Assembly: GCF_004402375.1 (NCBI RefSeq)
Contig: NZ_SOGJ01000034.1
Span: 185,415 to 249,414, forward strand
Length of the DNA stretch: 64,000 nt
DNA from: Cryobacterium breve
GTDB taxonomy: Bacteria; Actinomycetota; Actinomycetes; Actinomycetales; Microbacteriaceae
Reading direction: 5' to 3'
The stretch's first letter is position 1. Each line of letters starts with the position of its first letter. Both the position numbers and the translations under genes were made by a program. Below, piece after piece: positions 54,175-63,817 of the stretch. Under the pieces are notes generated by a model, which was given only the letters and a program-made list of their open reading frames with translations, ran no database searches and had not been told where the DNA came from.

Positions 54175-55539
54175 CTACGCCTCGTGCGGACGCTCTATGC
54201 CGTCGTCGCGGAGCAGATCCTCCAGGGCCTGATCCACCTCGTCGAGCGCGGGCTCGGTACCATCGGCCGAGCCGGTCAATCGGGCCACGAGGGCCTGCGG
54301 GTCGTCGAGGTCGGCGGACGAGGGTAGAAGGTCAGGGTGGGCCCATAGTTCGTCGCGCGCCTCGTTGCCCACGGCATCCGTCACGGCCTGCCACATGGCG
54401 GCGGCCTCGCGCAGGCGGCGGGGGCGCAGTTCGAGCCCGACCAGGGTCGCGAACGCGGACTCGGCCGGGCCACCGGATGCCCGACGCCGCTTCACCGTCT
54501 CGGCGATGGCGTCAGCGCGGGGCAGCCGATTCGTGGCCTCGAGCGTGACCACGTCCACCCAGCCCTCGATCAGGGCGAGCATCGTCTCGAGCCGGGCGAG
54601 CGCGGCCAGCTGGGCCTCGGTCTTCGGCGGGATCAGGGAACCGTCGACCATGGCAGCGCGAAGCTCTTCCGGGTTGGCTGGGTCGAATCCGTCGGCCAGT
54701 TGCTCAAGGCGGCTGGAGTCGATGTGGATCCCGCGGGCGAAGTCCGTGATCGAGCTGATCAGGTGCAGGCGCAGCCAGCGCGAGTGGCGGAACAACCGCG
54801 CGTGGGCGAGTTCGCGCACGGCTAGGTAGATCTGCACCTGATCGGCGGGAACGTCGAGTCCCTCGCCGAAGAGGGCGACGTTCTGGGGGAGCAGGACGGC
54901 CTGCTGGTCGCTGAGAAGCGGGATCCCGACATCACCGCCGGAGACGACCTCGCTGGCCAGCTGGCCGACGACCTGGCCGAGCTGCATGGCGAACAGGGTG
55001 CCGCCGATGCTGCGCATCATTTGGCCGGCGCCGGTCATCAGATCTTTGAGCTCTTCTGGGGCCTGATCCGTGAGCACGCGGGTCAGGGAGTCTGAGATGC
55101 TGGTCGCCACGGGCTCGGCCAGCTGGGTCCACAGCGGCATGGTCGCGGTGACCCATTCCTTGCGGGTCATCAGGCGCGGGGGAGCGGTGAGCTCGGCGAC
55201 CGAGATCACCTCGTCCAGCCAGAGAGCGGCGATGTGGAAAGCCTGGTCGAGTGCGGCGCGTTCGTTCGGGGTCACATCGAGCTGCCCCTGGGCCGCGCGT
55301 TCCTGTCCCTGACTGAGTGCGGCGTCCCAGTTGGGGGAACCGTCGCCGCCTCCCCGCAGCGCACCCTGCAGCTGGTTCATCAAAGCTGAGATGCTTGCGG
55401 GGTCGCCCGGAAGCCCGGCCGCACCGGCCAGCTGGCTTGGATCGATAGACGACTTCCCGCTCAGGATGTCGCGCAGCATGTCCCGAAACTCATCTTCGGG
55501 ATTGTGACCCTCGTCGGGTCGGGAGTCGTCCTCGGCCAT
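54175..55539 (-). CDS. DUF2342/zinc-dependent metalloprotease-family protein
   Basis: 454 residues from ATG 55539, with GAGAGG 8 nt upstream; a GTG nine bases earlier is less likely. The block AVRELAHARLFRHSRWLRLHLI (about 235-256) is the conserved core of the DUF2342 family, whose members are called zinc-dependent metalloproteases or F420-associated proteins. The N-terminus is an acidic, disordered stretch. It converges with the aldehyde dehydrogenase gene, 5 nt away. Confidence 0.8.
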   Translation of the reverse strand: MAEDDSRPDEGHNPEDEFRDMLRDILSGKSSIDPSQLAGAAGLPGDPASISALMNQLQGALRGGGDGSPNWDAALSQGQERAAQGQLDVTPNERAALDQAFHIAALWLDEVISVAELTAPPRLMTRKEWVTATMPLWTQLAEPVATSISDSLTRVLTDQAPEELKDLMTGAGQMMRSIGGTLFAMQLGQVVGQLASEVVSGGDVGIPLLSDQQAVLLPQNVALFGEGLDVPADQVQIYLAVRELAHARLFRHSRWLRLHLISSITDFARGIHIDSSRLEQLADGFDPANPEELRAAMVDGSLIPPKTEAQLAALARLETMLALIEGWVDVVTLEATNRLPRADAIAETVKRRRASGGPAESAFATLVGLELRPRRLREAAAMWQAVTDAVGNEARDELWAHPDLLPSSADLDDPQALVARLTGSADGTEPALDEVDQALEDLLRDDGIERPHEA

Positions 55540-55669
55540 TTCAGGCACCTCTCAGTCACGTACTTCTACGCTAGCCGGAGATCCCCGGCGCGTACTGGGA
55601 AATGTCCTACGCTGGGAAACCGGTGTCCGCCTGTCGCGAACAGTCCGCACAATCCCTGGAAGGAAACCG

Positions 55670-56785
55670 GTGGCCCTCTTCACCGATCACTCAGCACGAC
55701 CGCCTGCTCGGTCCGATCGCGCCGTCAGTGCCGGCTGGGTGGTCCTCGGTATCGCGATGGTCATCGGCCTCATCCTCGCCGTGACCCCGTCCCCGTATGT
55801 GATCGAGAAGCCCGGCCCGGTCTACAACACCATCGGCACGGCCGAAAAAGACGGTGAGCAGATTCCGCTCATCTCCGTGTCCGGCGAGCCCGTCTATTCC
55901 ACCAAGGGCACCCTGGACCTGCTGACCGTGTCGTTGGTGGGCAACCCCGACAACCGGCCGAGCTGGCTCACGGTCGCCGCCGCGTGGCTGGATCCGAACC
56001 AGGCCGTGATCCCGATAGAGGCGGCCTTCCCGCCCGATGTGAGCACCAAGCAGCGCGAAGAGCAGAACCAGGTGCAGATGGTGAACTCGCAGCAGGACGC
56101 GATTGCCGCCGCCCTGACCAGCCTCGACTACGACTACCCCACCATCCTTTCGGTCGTCTCCCTGCCCGACGACTCGCCGGCCGCGGGCGTCATCGAGACC
56201 GACGACGAGGTCGTGTCGGTGAACGGCGAACAGGTTGCTGACATCACGGCCCTGCGTGCCGCGCTCACCCGGAACGGTGTCGACTCTCCAGCCTCGATCG
56301 GCATCATCCGCGGCGGCGCCGCCCAGACTGTCGAGGTCACCCCGGCCGCGTCGGGTGACGCCGTCGTGGTCGGAATCAACGTCATGAGCGAGTACGACTT
56401 TCCATTCGACGTGACAATTCAACTGGACTCGGTCGGCGGGCCGAGCGCCGGGATGATGTTCGCCCTCGGCATCATCGACACGCTCACCCCGGGCTTTCTG
56501 CAGGGTGGGGCGGATGTCGCCGGCACGGGCACGATCAACCAGGCCGGCGCGGTGGGCCCCATCGGCGGCATTCGGCAGAAGCTGATCGGAGCCGACGACA
56601 GCGGCGCCGACTGGTTCCTCGCCCCCGCCGACAACTGCGACGAGGTCACCGGTCATGTCCCGGACGGGATGACGGTCTTCTCCATCGAGACGCTCGACGA
56701 TGCACTGGCCGCACTCGACGCCATCCGTGCTGACGCGGACACTGCGGCGGACACCGACGCTGTGAAACAGTGCCCACTCGGCTAA
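55670..56785 (+). CDS. PDZ-domain Lon-like protease (YlbL type)
   Basis: 371 residues. One N-terminal membrane segment (about 22-40) is followed by a PDZ domain (about 155-225) and a Lon-type protease domain. The catalytic Ser is in GGPSAGMMF (about 258) and the Lys in GGIRQKLIGA (about 301). The YlbL family clips membrane or secreted proteins. GTG 55670 has GGAAGGA upstream. The gene precedes the large UPF0182 protein by about 95 nt. Confidence 0.85.
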   Translation: MALFTDHSARPPARSDRAVSAGWVVLGIAMVIGLILAVTPSPYVIEKPGPVYNTIGTAEKDGEQIPLISVSGEPVYSTKGTLDLLTVSLVGNPDNRPSWLTVAAAWLDPNQAVIPIEAAFPPDVSTKQREEQNQVQMVNSQQDAIAAALTSLDYDYPTILSVVSLPDDSPAAGVIETDDEVVSVNGEQVADITALRAALTRNGVDSPASIGIIRGGAAQTVEVTPAASGDAVVVGINVMSEYDFPFDVTIQLDSVGGPSAGMMFALGIIDTLTPGFLQGGADVAGTGTINQAGAVGPIGGIRQKLIGADDSGADWFLAPADNCDEVTGHVPDGMTVFSIETLDDALAALDAIRADADTAADTDAVKQCPLG

Positions 56786-56880
56786 CCCCGGGTTGCAGCC
56801 CAGCGAACGTGCGGCTTTCGTTCGGGACGGCTGTCTAGAATGAGACGTGACCGTCGATTTCGAGATCAAGAGGCCAATTC

Positions 56881-59790
56881 GTGAGTTCACAACAAGCCCG
56901 TAGTGCTCCCCAGCGCAGCCGTGCTCCCCTCGCCATTACGGCAGCGATCATTGCCGGGCTGGTGATCATCTTCTTCGTATTCGCGGGGCTCTACGCCGAC
57001 GTGCTCTGGTTCGACCAGCTGGGCTTCCTGAACGTGCTGACCACGCAGTGGCTCGCCGGGACCGTCCTCTTCGTGATCGGATTCGTCGCGATGGCGGTCC
57101 CGGTGTGGGTGAGCATCCAGATCGCCTACCGTCTGCGGCCCGTCTACGCGAAGCTGAATTCGCAGCTCGACCGCTACCAGCAGGTCATCGAGCCGCTGCG
57201 CCGCCTGGCAATGTTCGGCATTCCCGCCCTGCTCGGCCTCTTCGCCGGCGTCGCCGCCGCGACCCGGTGGCAGGTCGTGCTGATGTGGCTGAACCGCACG
57301 GAGGCCGGCCGGGTCGACCCACAGTTCAAGCTCGACGTGTCGTTCTACCTGTTCGACCTCCCGTTCCTCCAGTCGGTGCTGGGCTTCGCCTCCGCGGTGG
57401 TGCTCATCTCGGCGCTCGTCGCCGCGGCAACGAGCTACCTGTACGGATCGATTCGGGTGAGCGGGCGCGAAGTTCTCGTCGCCAAGGCCGCGCGCATCCA
57501 GATAGCCGTGACCGCGAGCGTCTACCTGATGCTGCAGGCCGTGAGCATCTGGCTTGAGCAGTACTCCACCCTGACCAACACGAACGACCTGATCACGGGA
57601 GCCGGCTACACCGACGTCAATGCCACGATCCCCGGCCGTGCCATCCTTGCCGGAATCGCCGCGGTTGTTGCGATCCTCTTCCTCGTCACGGCGGTCATCG
57701 GCCGCTGGCGCCTCCCGATCGTCGGCACGGCGTTGCTGATCGTGAGCAGCCTGTTGGTCGGCTCCCTCTACCCGTGGGTCGTGCAGCGCTTCCAGGTGGA
57801 CCCGAGCGCGAAGACGCTCGAGGAACCCTATATCCAACGAAATATCGACCTCACCCGCGACGCCTACGGCCTCGCGGATATCGAAGAGATCCCCTACAAC
57901 GCGAGCACGACCGCCGAGCCCGGCGCACTGCGCGCGGATGCCGAGACCACGGCGAACATCCGTATTCTCGACCCGGCCCTGGTCAGCGATGCGTTTTCCC
58001 AGCTTGAGCAGTTCAAGCAGTACTACCAGTTTCCGCAGAACCTCGACGTCGACCGCTACACGATCGACGGCAAGTCCCAGGACACGGTTGTCACCGTGCG
58101 TGACCTCAAGCTTGAGGGCCTGAACGCGGGCAACACCTGGGTTAACTCGACCGTGGTTTACACGCACGGTTACGGCGTGGTGGCGGCCTACGGCAACCAG
58201 CGCTCGGCCGACGGCCAGCCGGTGTTCCTCGAATCCGGCATCCCGACCACCGGATCGCTGCCCGAGTACGAGCCGCGGATCTACTTCGGTGAGACGAGCC
58301 CGCCGTATTCCATCGTGGGGGCACCCAAGGACAGCAAGCCCGTCGAGCTCGACTACCCGTCGGGCACGGATGGCGCGCAGCAGACCTACACGACGTTCAC
58401 CGGCGACGGCGGGCCGACGCTCGACAACGCGTTCAACAAGTTGATCTACGCGCTCAAGTTCCAGTCGGAGCAGATCTTCCTGGCCAACGCGGTAAACGAG
58501 AAGTCGCAGATCCTCTACGACCGCGACCCGGTCACGCGCGTGCAGAAGGTGGCACCGTACCTCACCCTCGACTCCGACGCCTACCCGTCGGTCGTCGACG
58601 GCAAGGTCAAGTGGATCGTCGACGGCTACACCACCTCGGCCAGCTACCCGTACTCCACCTCGGTGGGCCTGAGCGACGCGATCGCCGACACGGAGACGCC
58701 GCCGCAGCCGTTCGCGCTCGACCAGATCAACTACATGCGCAACTCGGTCAAGGCCACAGTCGACGCCTACGACGGGTCGGTCACCCTGTACGCCTGGGAC
58801 GACGAGGATCCGCTGCTCAAGACCTGGCAGAAGATCTTCCCGACGACCATCAAGCCGATGACTGAGATGAGCGGCGACCTGATGAGCCATGTGCGCTACC
58901 CGGCGGACCTGTTCAAGGTGCAGCGCAAGGTCCTCGGCAAATACCACGTCACCGACCCAGGTTCCTTCTACTCGGTCGACGACGCCTGGACCACCCCGAA
59001 CGACCCGGTGTCGCCGTCGACGAACACGACTCTGCAGCCGCCGTACTACCTGACCATGCAGGTGCCCGGCCAGGAATCGCCGTCGTTCTCGCTGTACTCG
59101 ACCTTCATCCCGGATGCCAGTGGAGCCACCAGCCGTAACGTGCTGACCGGCTACCTGGCGGTCGACGCGGACGCTGGATCGACCGATGGAAAACGGGCGG
59201 AGGGCTACGGCAAGCTCCGACTGCTCAACCTGCCGGAGGATGTGACCGTGCCCGGCCCCGGTCAGGTGCAGGCGAAGTTCAACGCCGACCCGACAGTGTC
59301 CACCCAGTTGAACCTGCTCAAGCAGGGTCAGTCGAAGGTGCTCAACGGAAACTTGCTCACGGTACCCGTCGGTGGCGGTCTGCTCTACGTGCAGCCCGTC
59401 TACGTGCAGTCCACGGGTGAGACCAGCTACCCGTTGCTGCAGAAGGTGCTCGTTGCCTTCGGAGACCAGATCGCGTTCGAAGACACGTTGGACAAGGCAC
59501 TCGACGTGCTCTTCGGCGGTGACTCCGGTGCTACCGCCGGCGACACCTCGGTGCCTCCGTCCGAGACTCCCGTCGAGGGGGAGGCGCCCGTCGAGGGCGA
59601 CACCACCCCGTCGACCTCGACCGGCGACCCGGCAACGGATGCCCAGCTGAAGTCACTCCTGGCAAAAGCCAAGATCGCCGTCACCGAGAAGCAGGCCGCA
59701 TTGACGTCCGGCGACTTCACGGCCTACGGGGTTGCCGACAAGAAGCTGAATGACGCGATCGCCGAAATGCTGGTGCTGCTCGACCAGTAG
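56881..59790 (+). CDS. UPF0182 membrane protein
   Basis: 969 residues. About seven membrane segments occupy residues 18-310, followed by a large outer region. VLWFDQLGFLNVL (about 41-53) and the LNRTEAGRVDPQFKLDVSFYLFDLPF block are UPF0182 signatures. The C-terminal tail (about 890-925) is Thr/Pro/Glu-rich. The family is common in actinobacteria and has no known role. The start is GTG 56881, the translation start implied by conservation; TAGAAT lies about 45 nt upstream. Confidence 0.85.
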   Translation: MSSQQARSAPQRSRAPLAITAAIIAGLVIIFFVFAGLYADVLWFDQLGFLNVLTTQWLAGTVLFVIGFVAMAVPVWVSIQIAYRLRPVYAKLNSQLDRYQQVIEPLRRLAMFGIPALLGLFAGVAAATRWQVVLMWLNRTEAGRVDPQFKLDVSFYLFDLPFLQSVLGFASAVVLISALVAAATSYLYGSIRVSGREVLVAKAARIQIAVTASVYLMLQAVSIWLEQYSTLTNTNDLITGAGYTDVNATIPGRAILAGIAAVVAILFLVTAVIGRWRLPIVGTALLIVSSLLVGSLYPWVVQRFQVDPSAKTLEEPYIQRNIDLTRDAYGLADIEEIPYNASTTAEPGALRADAETTANIRILDPALVSDAFSQLEQFKQYYQFPQNLDVDRYTIDGKSQDTVVTVRDLKLEGLNAGNTWVNSTVVYTHGYGVVAAYGNQRSADGQPVFLESGIPTTGSLPEYEPRIYFGETSPPYSIVGAPKDSKPVELDYPSGTDGAQQTYTTFTGDGGPTLDNAFNKLIYALKFQSEQIFLANAVNEKSQILYDRDPVTRVQKVAPYLTLDSDAYPSVVDGKVKWIVDGYTTSASYPYSTSVGLSDAIADTETPPQPFALDQINYMRNSVKATVDAYDGSVTLYAWDDEDPLLKTWQKIFPTTIKPMTEMSGDLMSHVRYPADLFKVQRKVLGKYHVTDPGSFYSVDDAWTTPNDPVSPSTNTTLQPPYYLTMQVPGQESPSFSLYSTFIPDASGATSRNVLTGYLAVDADAGSTDGKRAEGYGKLRLLNLPEDVTVPGPGQVQAKFNADPTVSTQLNLLKQGQSKVLNGNLLTVPVGGGLLYVQPVYVQSTGETSYPLLQKVLVAFGDQIAFEDTLDKALDVLFGGDSGATAGDTSVPPSETPVEGEAPVEGDTTPSTSTGDPATDAQLKSLLAKAKIAVTEKQAALTSGDFTAYGVADKKLNDAIAEMLVLLDQ

Positions 59791-59814
59791 CGCGTAGTTC
59801 AGGGGTCATCCGCT

Positions 59815-59876
59815 ACGCGGGTGCTGCGCCGTTTCGCTGGAGGCATGCCTTCCGCGAAACGGCGCAGCACCCGCGT
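59815..59876. repeat. Long perfect hairpin after the UPF0182 gene
   Basis: Two 23-nt arms (59815-59837 and 59854-59876) are perfect reverse complements, and GGAGGC/GCCTTCC nearly pair in between. It may terminate the UPF0182 transcript. No T-tract is present. Confidence 0.7.
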
Positions 59877-59950
59877 TTCCCGTTCACCGGAGGTCTAAGC
59901 GGCCATGTGGTCGGACCGCTCGCGGGCCTGTGGTAAATTTGATCTTGTAA

Positions 59951-60027
59951 CGCGGGGTGGAGCAGTTCGGTAGCTCGCTGGGCTCATAACCCAGAGGTCG
60001 TAGGTTCAAATCCTGCCCCCGCAACCA
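59951..60027 (+). tRNA. Initiator tRNA-fMet (CAU), copy 1
   Basis: 77 nt with encoded CCA. The anticodon CAT is at 59985-59987. The initiator marks are present: C1 opposite A72 and three G-C pairs in the anticodon stem (GGG...CCC). A TAAATT box lies 11 nt upstream. Confidence 0.95.
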
Positions 60028-60038
60028 CGGCGTCATCA

Positions 60039-60075
60039 GGCCGGTCCAGCAGAACAGCTGGGCCGGTCTTTTTTT
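60039..60075 (+). terminator. Terminator of tRNA copy 1
   Basis: GGCCGGTCCAGC and GCTGGGCCGGTC form a stem, followed by seven T residues. Confidence 0.85.
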
Positions 60076-60079
60076 GGTC

Positions 60080-60465
60080 AGGTCGCGGACCCAGCCGCTG
60101 TGGCCGCTGGTAGCTCGGCGCGTCGGACTGTGGCCACATCATAGATATGGCCGGAAACCGGGATGCCGGGCGGAACCAGCGGACGCATCCTTGATGCTCG
60201 CAACGTCTTCGAGAACGCTCGCCGCCTCGTTGGTGATGGTCTGCCAGTCGATGTACTCCGCCTCGGCGGAGCCAGGGCCGGCGCCAACCCCGTAGAACCT
60301 GGCGTCGCCCAGGGCGGCTGTCTCCCGGCCGTTGGCCGGCAGGCCACGGATCACCTCGCCGGTAAAGAATTCCATCCCGCAATGTGTGTGGTGGATGACG
60401 ACCCACTCCGTGGTGCCCAGGAGCTTGTAGGAGTTGACGAGCGAACGGATGGCGTCGTCGGGCGG
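60080..60465 (-). pseudogene. Broken beta-carbonic anhydrase
   Basis: One minus-strand frame reads DDAIRSLVNSYKLLGTTEW, VIHHTHCGMEFFTGEVIRG and AEYIDWQTITNEAASVLEDV, the middle of a beta-class carbonic anhydrase with the His and Cys zinc ligands. The first zinc Cys block (CMDAR) is missing at the start. Near 60185-60195 the match jumps to a second frame (RPLVPPGIPVSGHIYDVATVRR). It is truncated at the front and frameshifted at the back. Confidence 0.8.
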
Positions 60466-60642
60466 GTCTGTCGGCAGCACAGTCACCGTTTCCGAGGCTG
60501 AGCCCTGAAACCCGCAACGATTTCGCCGCAAGTCGCCATGAGTCGACGTCAGTGGTGGTGTGAGCCGGGCATCCTGTTCGCCCTCGCGGGGCTGTGGGCG
60601 GATTCGACCACCACCGTTGCTGTGGTAAGTTAGTAATTGCAA

Positions 60643-60719
60643 CGCGGGGTGGAGCAGTTCGGTAGCTCGCTGGGCTCATAACCCAGAGGTCGTAGGTTCA
60701 AATCCTGCCCCCGCAACCA
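60643..60719 (+). tRNA. Initiator tRNA-fMet (CAU), copy 2
   Basis: Identical in all 77 nt to the copy 692 nt upstream. A TAAGTT box lies at the same distance (11 nt) as TAAATT in copy 1. Confidence 0.95.
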
Positions 60720-60723
60720 TTAG

Positions 60724-60756
60724 CCCCCGGAACCACACGGTTCCGGGGGATTTTTT
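60724..60756 (+). terminator. Terminator of tRNA copy 2
   Basis: CCCCCGGAACC pairs perfectly with GGTTCCGGGGG around ACAC, then ATTTTTT. Confidence 0.92.
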
Positions 60757-60777
60757 GTATTTATCGTTCAGTATGTT

Positions 60778-60802
60778 CGATATGCAGCACATACGATATG
60801 CA
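60778..60802. promoter_or_regulatory. Repeated CGATATGCA upstream of the sugar transporter
   Basis: CGATATGCA occurs at 60778-60786 and 60794-60802, 16 nt apart. It lies in the AT-richer stretch before the transporter genes and may be a regulator site. Confidence 0.3.
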
Positions 60803-60864
60803 CCAGGTCATCGGCGAACCCCGCTGTTTCAGGCCACCGCACGACAGTCGGGAACAGAACAGAC

Positions 60865-61836
60865 ATGAAGCTCAAGATCAGCCTTCTGGCCGTTTTCGGT
60901 GTCGCGGCGCTGGCACTGACGGGATGCACAGGCGCGGCAACCAGCACTGGTGACGGCGTCGGTTCGTCTGCGGGGGAGCCGGTCACGATCGCCGTCGTCA
61001 CCCATGGCACCGCCGGCGACGCATTCTGGGACGTCGTCAAGAGCGGCGCCGAGCAGGCCGGCACCGACCTCGGCGCCACGGTCACCTACCAGGGCGACGG
61101 CGACCCAGTCGTGCAGAGCCAGCTGATCGAGGCGGCCATCGCCACTGATCCGGACGGACTGATCGTGTCGATGGCCAACCCGGACGGTGTCAGGGGAGCG
61201 GTCGAGAAGGCCGTGGCTGCCGGTATCCCGGTGATCACCATCAACTCGGGCCTGGAAAGATCTCTTGAATTCGGTGCGCAGACCCATATCGGTCAGAGCG
61301 AGTTCATCGCGGGCCAAGGCGCCGGCGAAAAGCTGGCCGAGGCTGGCGTGTCCAATGTGATCTGCGTCATCCACGAGGCCGGAAACTCCGGACTCGAGGA
61401 GCGCTGCAAGGGCGCCGCGGACACGGTCGGCGCGATCGTGAGCAACGTGCAGGTCGACGTCGCCAACCTGGCAGATGCCCAGAACACCATCAAGAGCAAA
61501 CTCCTCGCCGACCCGTCCATCGACGCCGTGCTCACGCTGCAGACCGGCGTGGCCGTGGCTGCGAGCCAGGCCATCGACGAGGCCCGGACCCCGGCCGTTC
61601 TGGCCACCTTCGACGTGTCGGCCGACGTGACCGGGCTCATCCTCGACGGCAGGATGCTGTTCGCGGTCGACCAGCAGCCGTACTCCCAGGGCTACCTGCC
61701 GGTGACGTTCCTCACGCTGCAGAAGCGGAATGGCGACGTCGTCGGCGGTGGACTGCCGGTCTATTCCGGCCCGGGTTTCGTGACCAAGGAGAACGCGGCC
61801 GAGGTCGCGACGTTCGCGGAGAACGGCACGAGATGA
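60865..61836 (+). CDS. Sugar-type ABC transporter substrate-binding lipoprotein
   Basis: 323 residues. The lipobox is ALALTGC (Cys at about 20). The body follows the periplasmic-binding-protein family 1 (ribose/inositol type): VTHGTAGDAFWDVVKSG, DGLIVSMANPDG, VITINSGL and a late VDQQPYSQGYL. It captures a monosaccharide or cyclitol, substrate unknown. It overlaps the permease start (ATGA). Confidence 0.83.
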   Translation: MKLKISLLAVFGVAALALTGCTGAATSTGDGVGSSAGEPVTIAVVTHGTAGDAFWDVVKSGAEQAGTDLGATVTYQGDGDPVVQSQLIEAAIATDPDGLIVSMANPDGVRGAVEKAVAAGIPVITINSGLERSLEFGAQTHIGQSEFIAGQGAGEKLAEAGVSNVICVIHEAGNSGLEERCKGAADTVGAIVSNVQVDVANLADAQNTIKSKLLADPSIDAVLTLQTGVAVAASQAIDEARTPAVLATFDVSADVTGLILDGRMLFAVDQQPYSQGYLPVTFLTLQKRNGDVVGGGLPVYSGPGFVTKENAAEVATFAENGTR

Positions 61837-62873
61837 CCCTCGTCGTGGAGGCAGGACTCGACGATCGGCTGAAGCGGACGCATCCGTTGCTGACCCTGTT
61901 GCGCAGGCCCGAGGTTGGTGCGCTCGTCGCGGCCGTGGGGATCTTCACGTTCTTCTCGCTTTTCACGCAGGCATTCCTGACCCCCGCCGGAGTGTCGACC
62001 TGGCTGTACTCGGCCTCCCTATTCGGCATCATGGCCGTGGCCGTCGCGTTGCTCATGATCGGCGGGGAGTTCGACCTCTCTGCCGGCGCGATGACAGGCA
62101 CGACCGGTCTCATCGTGGGTGTGGTCACCACCCAGTGGGGGCTGAACCTGTGGCTCGCGCTCGGACTGGCCCTGGCCGTGGCGCTCTCCATCGGCGCCGC
62201 GAACGCCTACATCGTGATGAAGACCGGACTGCCGAGTTTCATCGTGACCCTCGCGACGTTTTTCATCCTGCAGGGCTGCAACCTGGCCGTGACGAAGCTC
62301 GTGACCGGTAGCGTCGCCATCCAGGGCATGGGCGTCGTGCCCGGTTTCGACCAGGCCAAGCTCTTCTTCGGGTCGGCGTTCCCCCTGTTGGGCATGGAGG
62401 TCAAGGTCTCGATCGTCTGGTGGATCGCGCTGACCGCGCTGGCCACCTGGGTGCTGCTGCGCACCCGCCCCGGAAATTGGGTATTCGCCGTCGGCGGCGA
62501 GGTCACCAGCGCCCGGCAGATCGGGGTGCCCGTCTTCCGGGTCAAGCTCGGGTTGTTCATGACCACGGCTGGCGCCGGCTGGCTGGTAGGCATGCTGCAG
62601 CTCTTCGACGTGTCGACCGTGCAGGCCACCACGGGGGTCGGTCAGGAGTTCATTTACATCATCTGCGCCGTTGTGGGCGGATGCCTGCTGACGGGCGGCT
62701 ACGGGTCGGCTATCGGCGCTGCCCTCGGCGCCCTGATCTACGGCATGACCCTGCAGGGCATCGTGTTCGCCCAGTGGGACAACAACTGGCTGAAGGCTTT
62801 CCTCGGCGGGATGCTGCTGCTTGCCGTGCTGGTCAACCTCCTCGTTCGGCGCCAAACCGGGGCGCGCGCATGA
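61833..62873 (+). CDS. Sugar-type ABC transporter permease
   Basis: 346 residues with about nine membrane segments. [14 protein letters not shown] (about 70-83) and [16 protein letters not shown] are the marks of the RbsC-type permease family. It overlaps the genes on both sides (ATGA), so the three are translated together. Confidence 0.88.
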   Translation: MTLVVEAGLDDRLKRTHPLLTLLRRPEVGALVAAVGIFTFFSLFTQAFLTPAGVSTWLYSASLFGIMAVAVALLMIGGEFDLSAGAMTGTTGLIVGVVTTQWGLNLWLALGLALAVALSIGAANAYIVMKTGLPSFIVTLATFFILQGCNLAVTKLVTGSVAIQGMGVVPGFDQAKLFFGSAFPLLGMEVKVSIVWWIALTALATWVLLRTRPGNWVFAVGGEVTSARQIGVPVFRVKLGLFMTTAGAGWLVGMLQLFDVSTVQATTGVGQEFIYIICAVVGGCLLTGGYGSAIGAALGALIYGMTLQGIVFAQWDNNWLKAFLGGMLLLAVLVNLLVRRQTGARA

Positions 62874-63709
62874 CGCCGGAGCCGATTCAGCCGTTGCCGA
62901 CTGAGCCAGGGCCGATCCAGCCGTTGCCGACTCGTCCGAAACCGATCCTCGCGGTGCGAGACATCGGCAAGTCATATGGTGCCGTCCGGGCGTTGCAGGG
63001 CGTGTCGGCATCCGTCGGCGCTGGAGAGGTGCTTTGCGTTCTGGGTGACAACGGCGCTGGCAAATCCACGTTCATCAAGATTCTCGCGGGCGCCCACCCG
63101 CACTCGGAGGGAACACTCCTGGCGTTCGGAACGGAGCGTCGATTCACCCACCCGCGAGAGGCACTCGATCTCGGGATCGCCACCGTCTACCAGGACCTGG
63201 CCGTGGTCGGACTGATGCCGGTGTGGCGCAACTTTTTCCTCGCCGCCGAGCGGACCCGCGGACGCGGGCCGTTGCGACGGCTCGACGTGGCCGGGATGCG
63301 AGCCACGACGAAGCGCGAGCTGGCTCGGATGGGAATTGACCTGCGCGATGTCGACCAGCCGATCGGCACGCTCTCCGGTGGGGAGCGGCAGTCCGTCGCG
63401 ATCGCGCGTGCCGTGTATTTCGGGGCGAAGGTCGTCATCCTCGACGAACCCACGTCTGCGCTCGGTGTCAAACAAGCCGGGGTCGTTCTCTCCTATATCG
63501 CCCGGGCCCGGGACCGAGGGCTCGGAGTGGTCTTCATCACCCACAATCCCCACCACGCCTATCCGGTCGGCGACCGCTTTCTCTTGCTGCAGCGCGGACG
63601 GAGTCTGGGCGACTTCGCCAAAAGCGAGATCACGATAGACGAAATGACCGCGCTGATGGCCGGTGGCCCCGAACTCGAGGCGCTGGCCCACGAGCTGGAA
63701 CGCCGCTAG
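62870..63709 (+). CDS. Sugar-type ABC transporter ATP-binding protein, single domain
   Basis: 279 residues. Walker A is GDNGAGKST (about 60-68), the signature is [14 protein letters not shown] and Walker B is [12 protein letters not shown]. Sugar transporters of this type usually have two fused ATPase domains; this one has only one. The N-terminal extension contains a PIQPLPT unit repeated twice. Confidence 0.85.
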   Translation: MTPEPIQPLPTEPGPIQPLPTRPKPILAVRDIGKSYGAVRALQGVSASVGAGEVLCVLGDNGAGKSTFIKILAGAHPHSEGTLLAFGTERRFTHPREALDLGIATVYQDLAVVGLMPVWRNFFLAAERTRGRGPLRRLDVAGMRATTKRELARMGIDLRDVDQPIGTLSGGERQSVAIARAVYFGAKVVILDEPTSALGVKQAGVVLSYIARARDRGLGVVFITHNPHHAYPVGDRFLLLQRGRSLGDFAKSEITIDEMTALMAGGPELEALAHELERR

Positions 63710-63782
63710 GCCCTCCAGGACGCGAGTGCAGCCAACCCCAATGTTCGTTTTAATCTTCGATTCTCACATGCATTTTCTAAAA

Positions 63783-63815
63783 TCTACCTAGATAGTTTGT
63801 TCTATTTGAGGTAGA
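63783..63815. promoter_or_regulatory. AT-rich inverted repeat over a promoter
   Basis: TCTACCT (63783-63789) and AGGTAGA (63809-63815) are reverse complements. The right arm covers the -10 box. The whole 63740-63820 stretch is far poorer in GC than its surroundings. Confidence 0.4.
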
Positions 63816-63817
63816 CT
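63812..63817 (+). promoter_or_regulatory. Leaderless -10 box of the last gene
   Basis: TAGACT, six bases, then GTG 63824. Confidence 0.55.
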
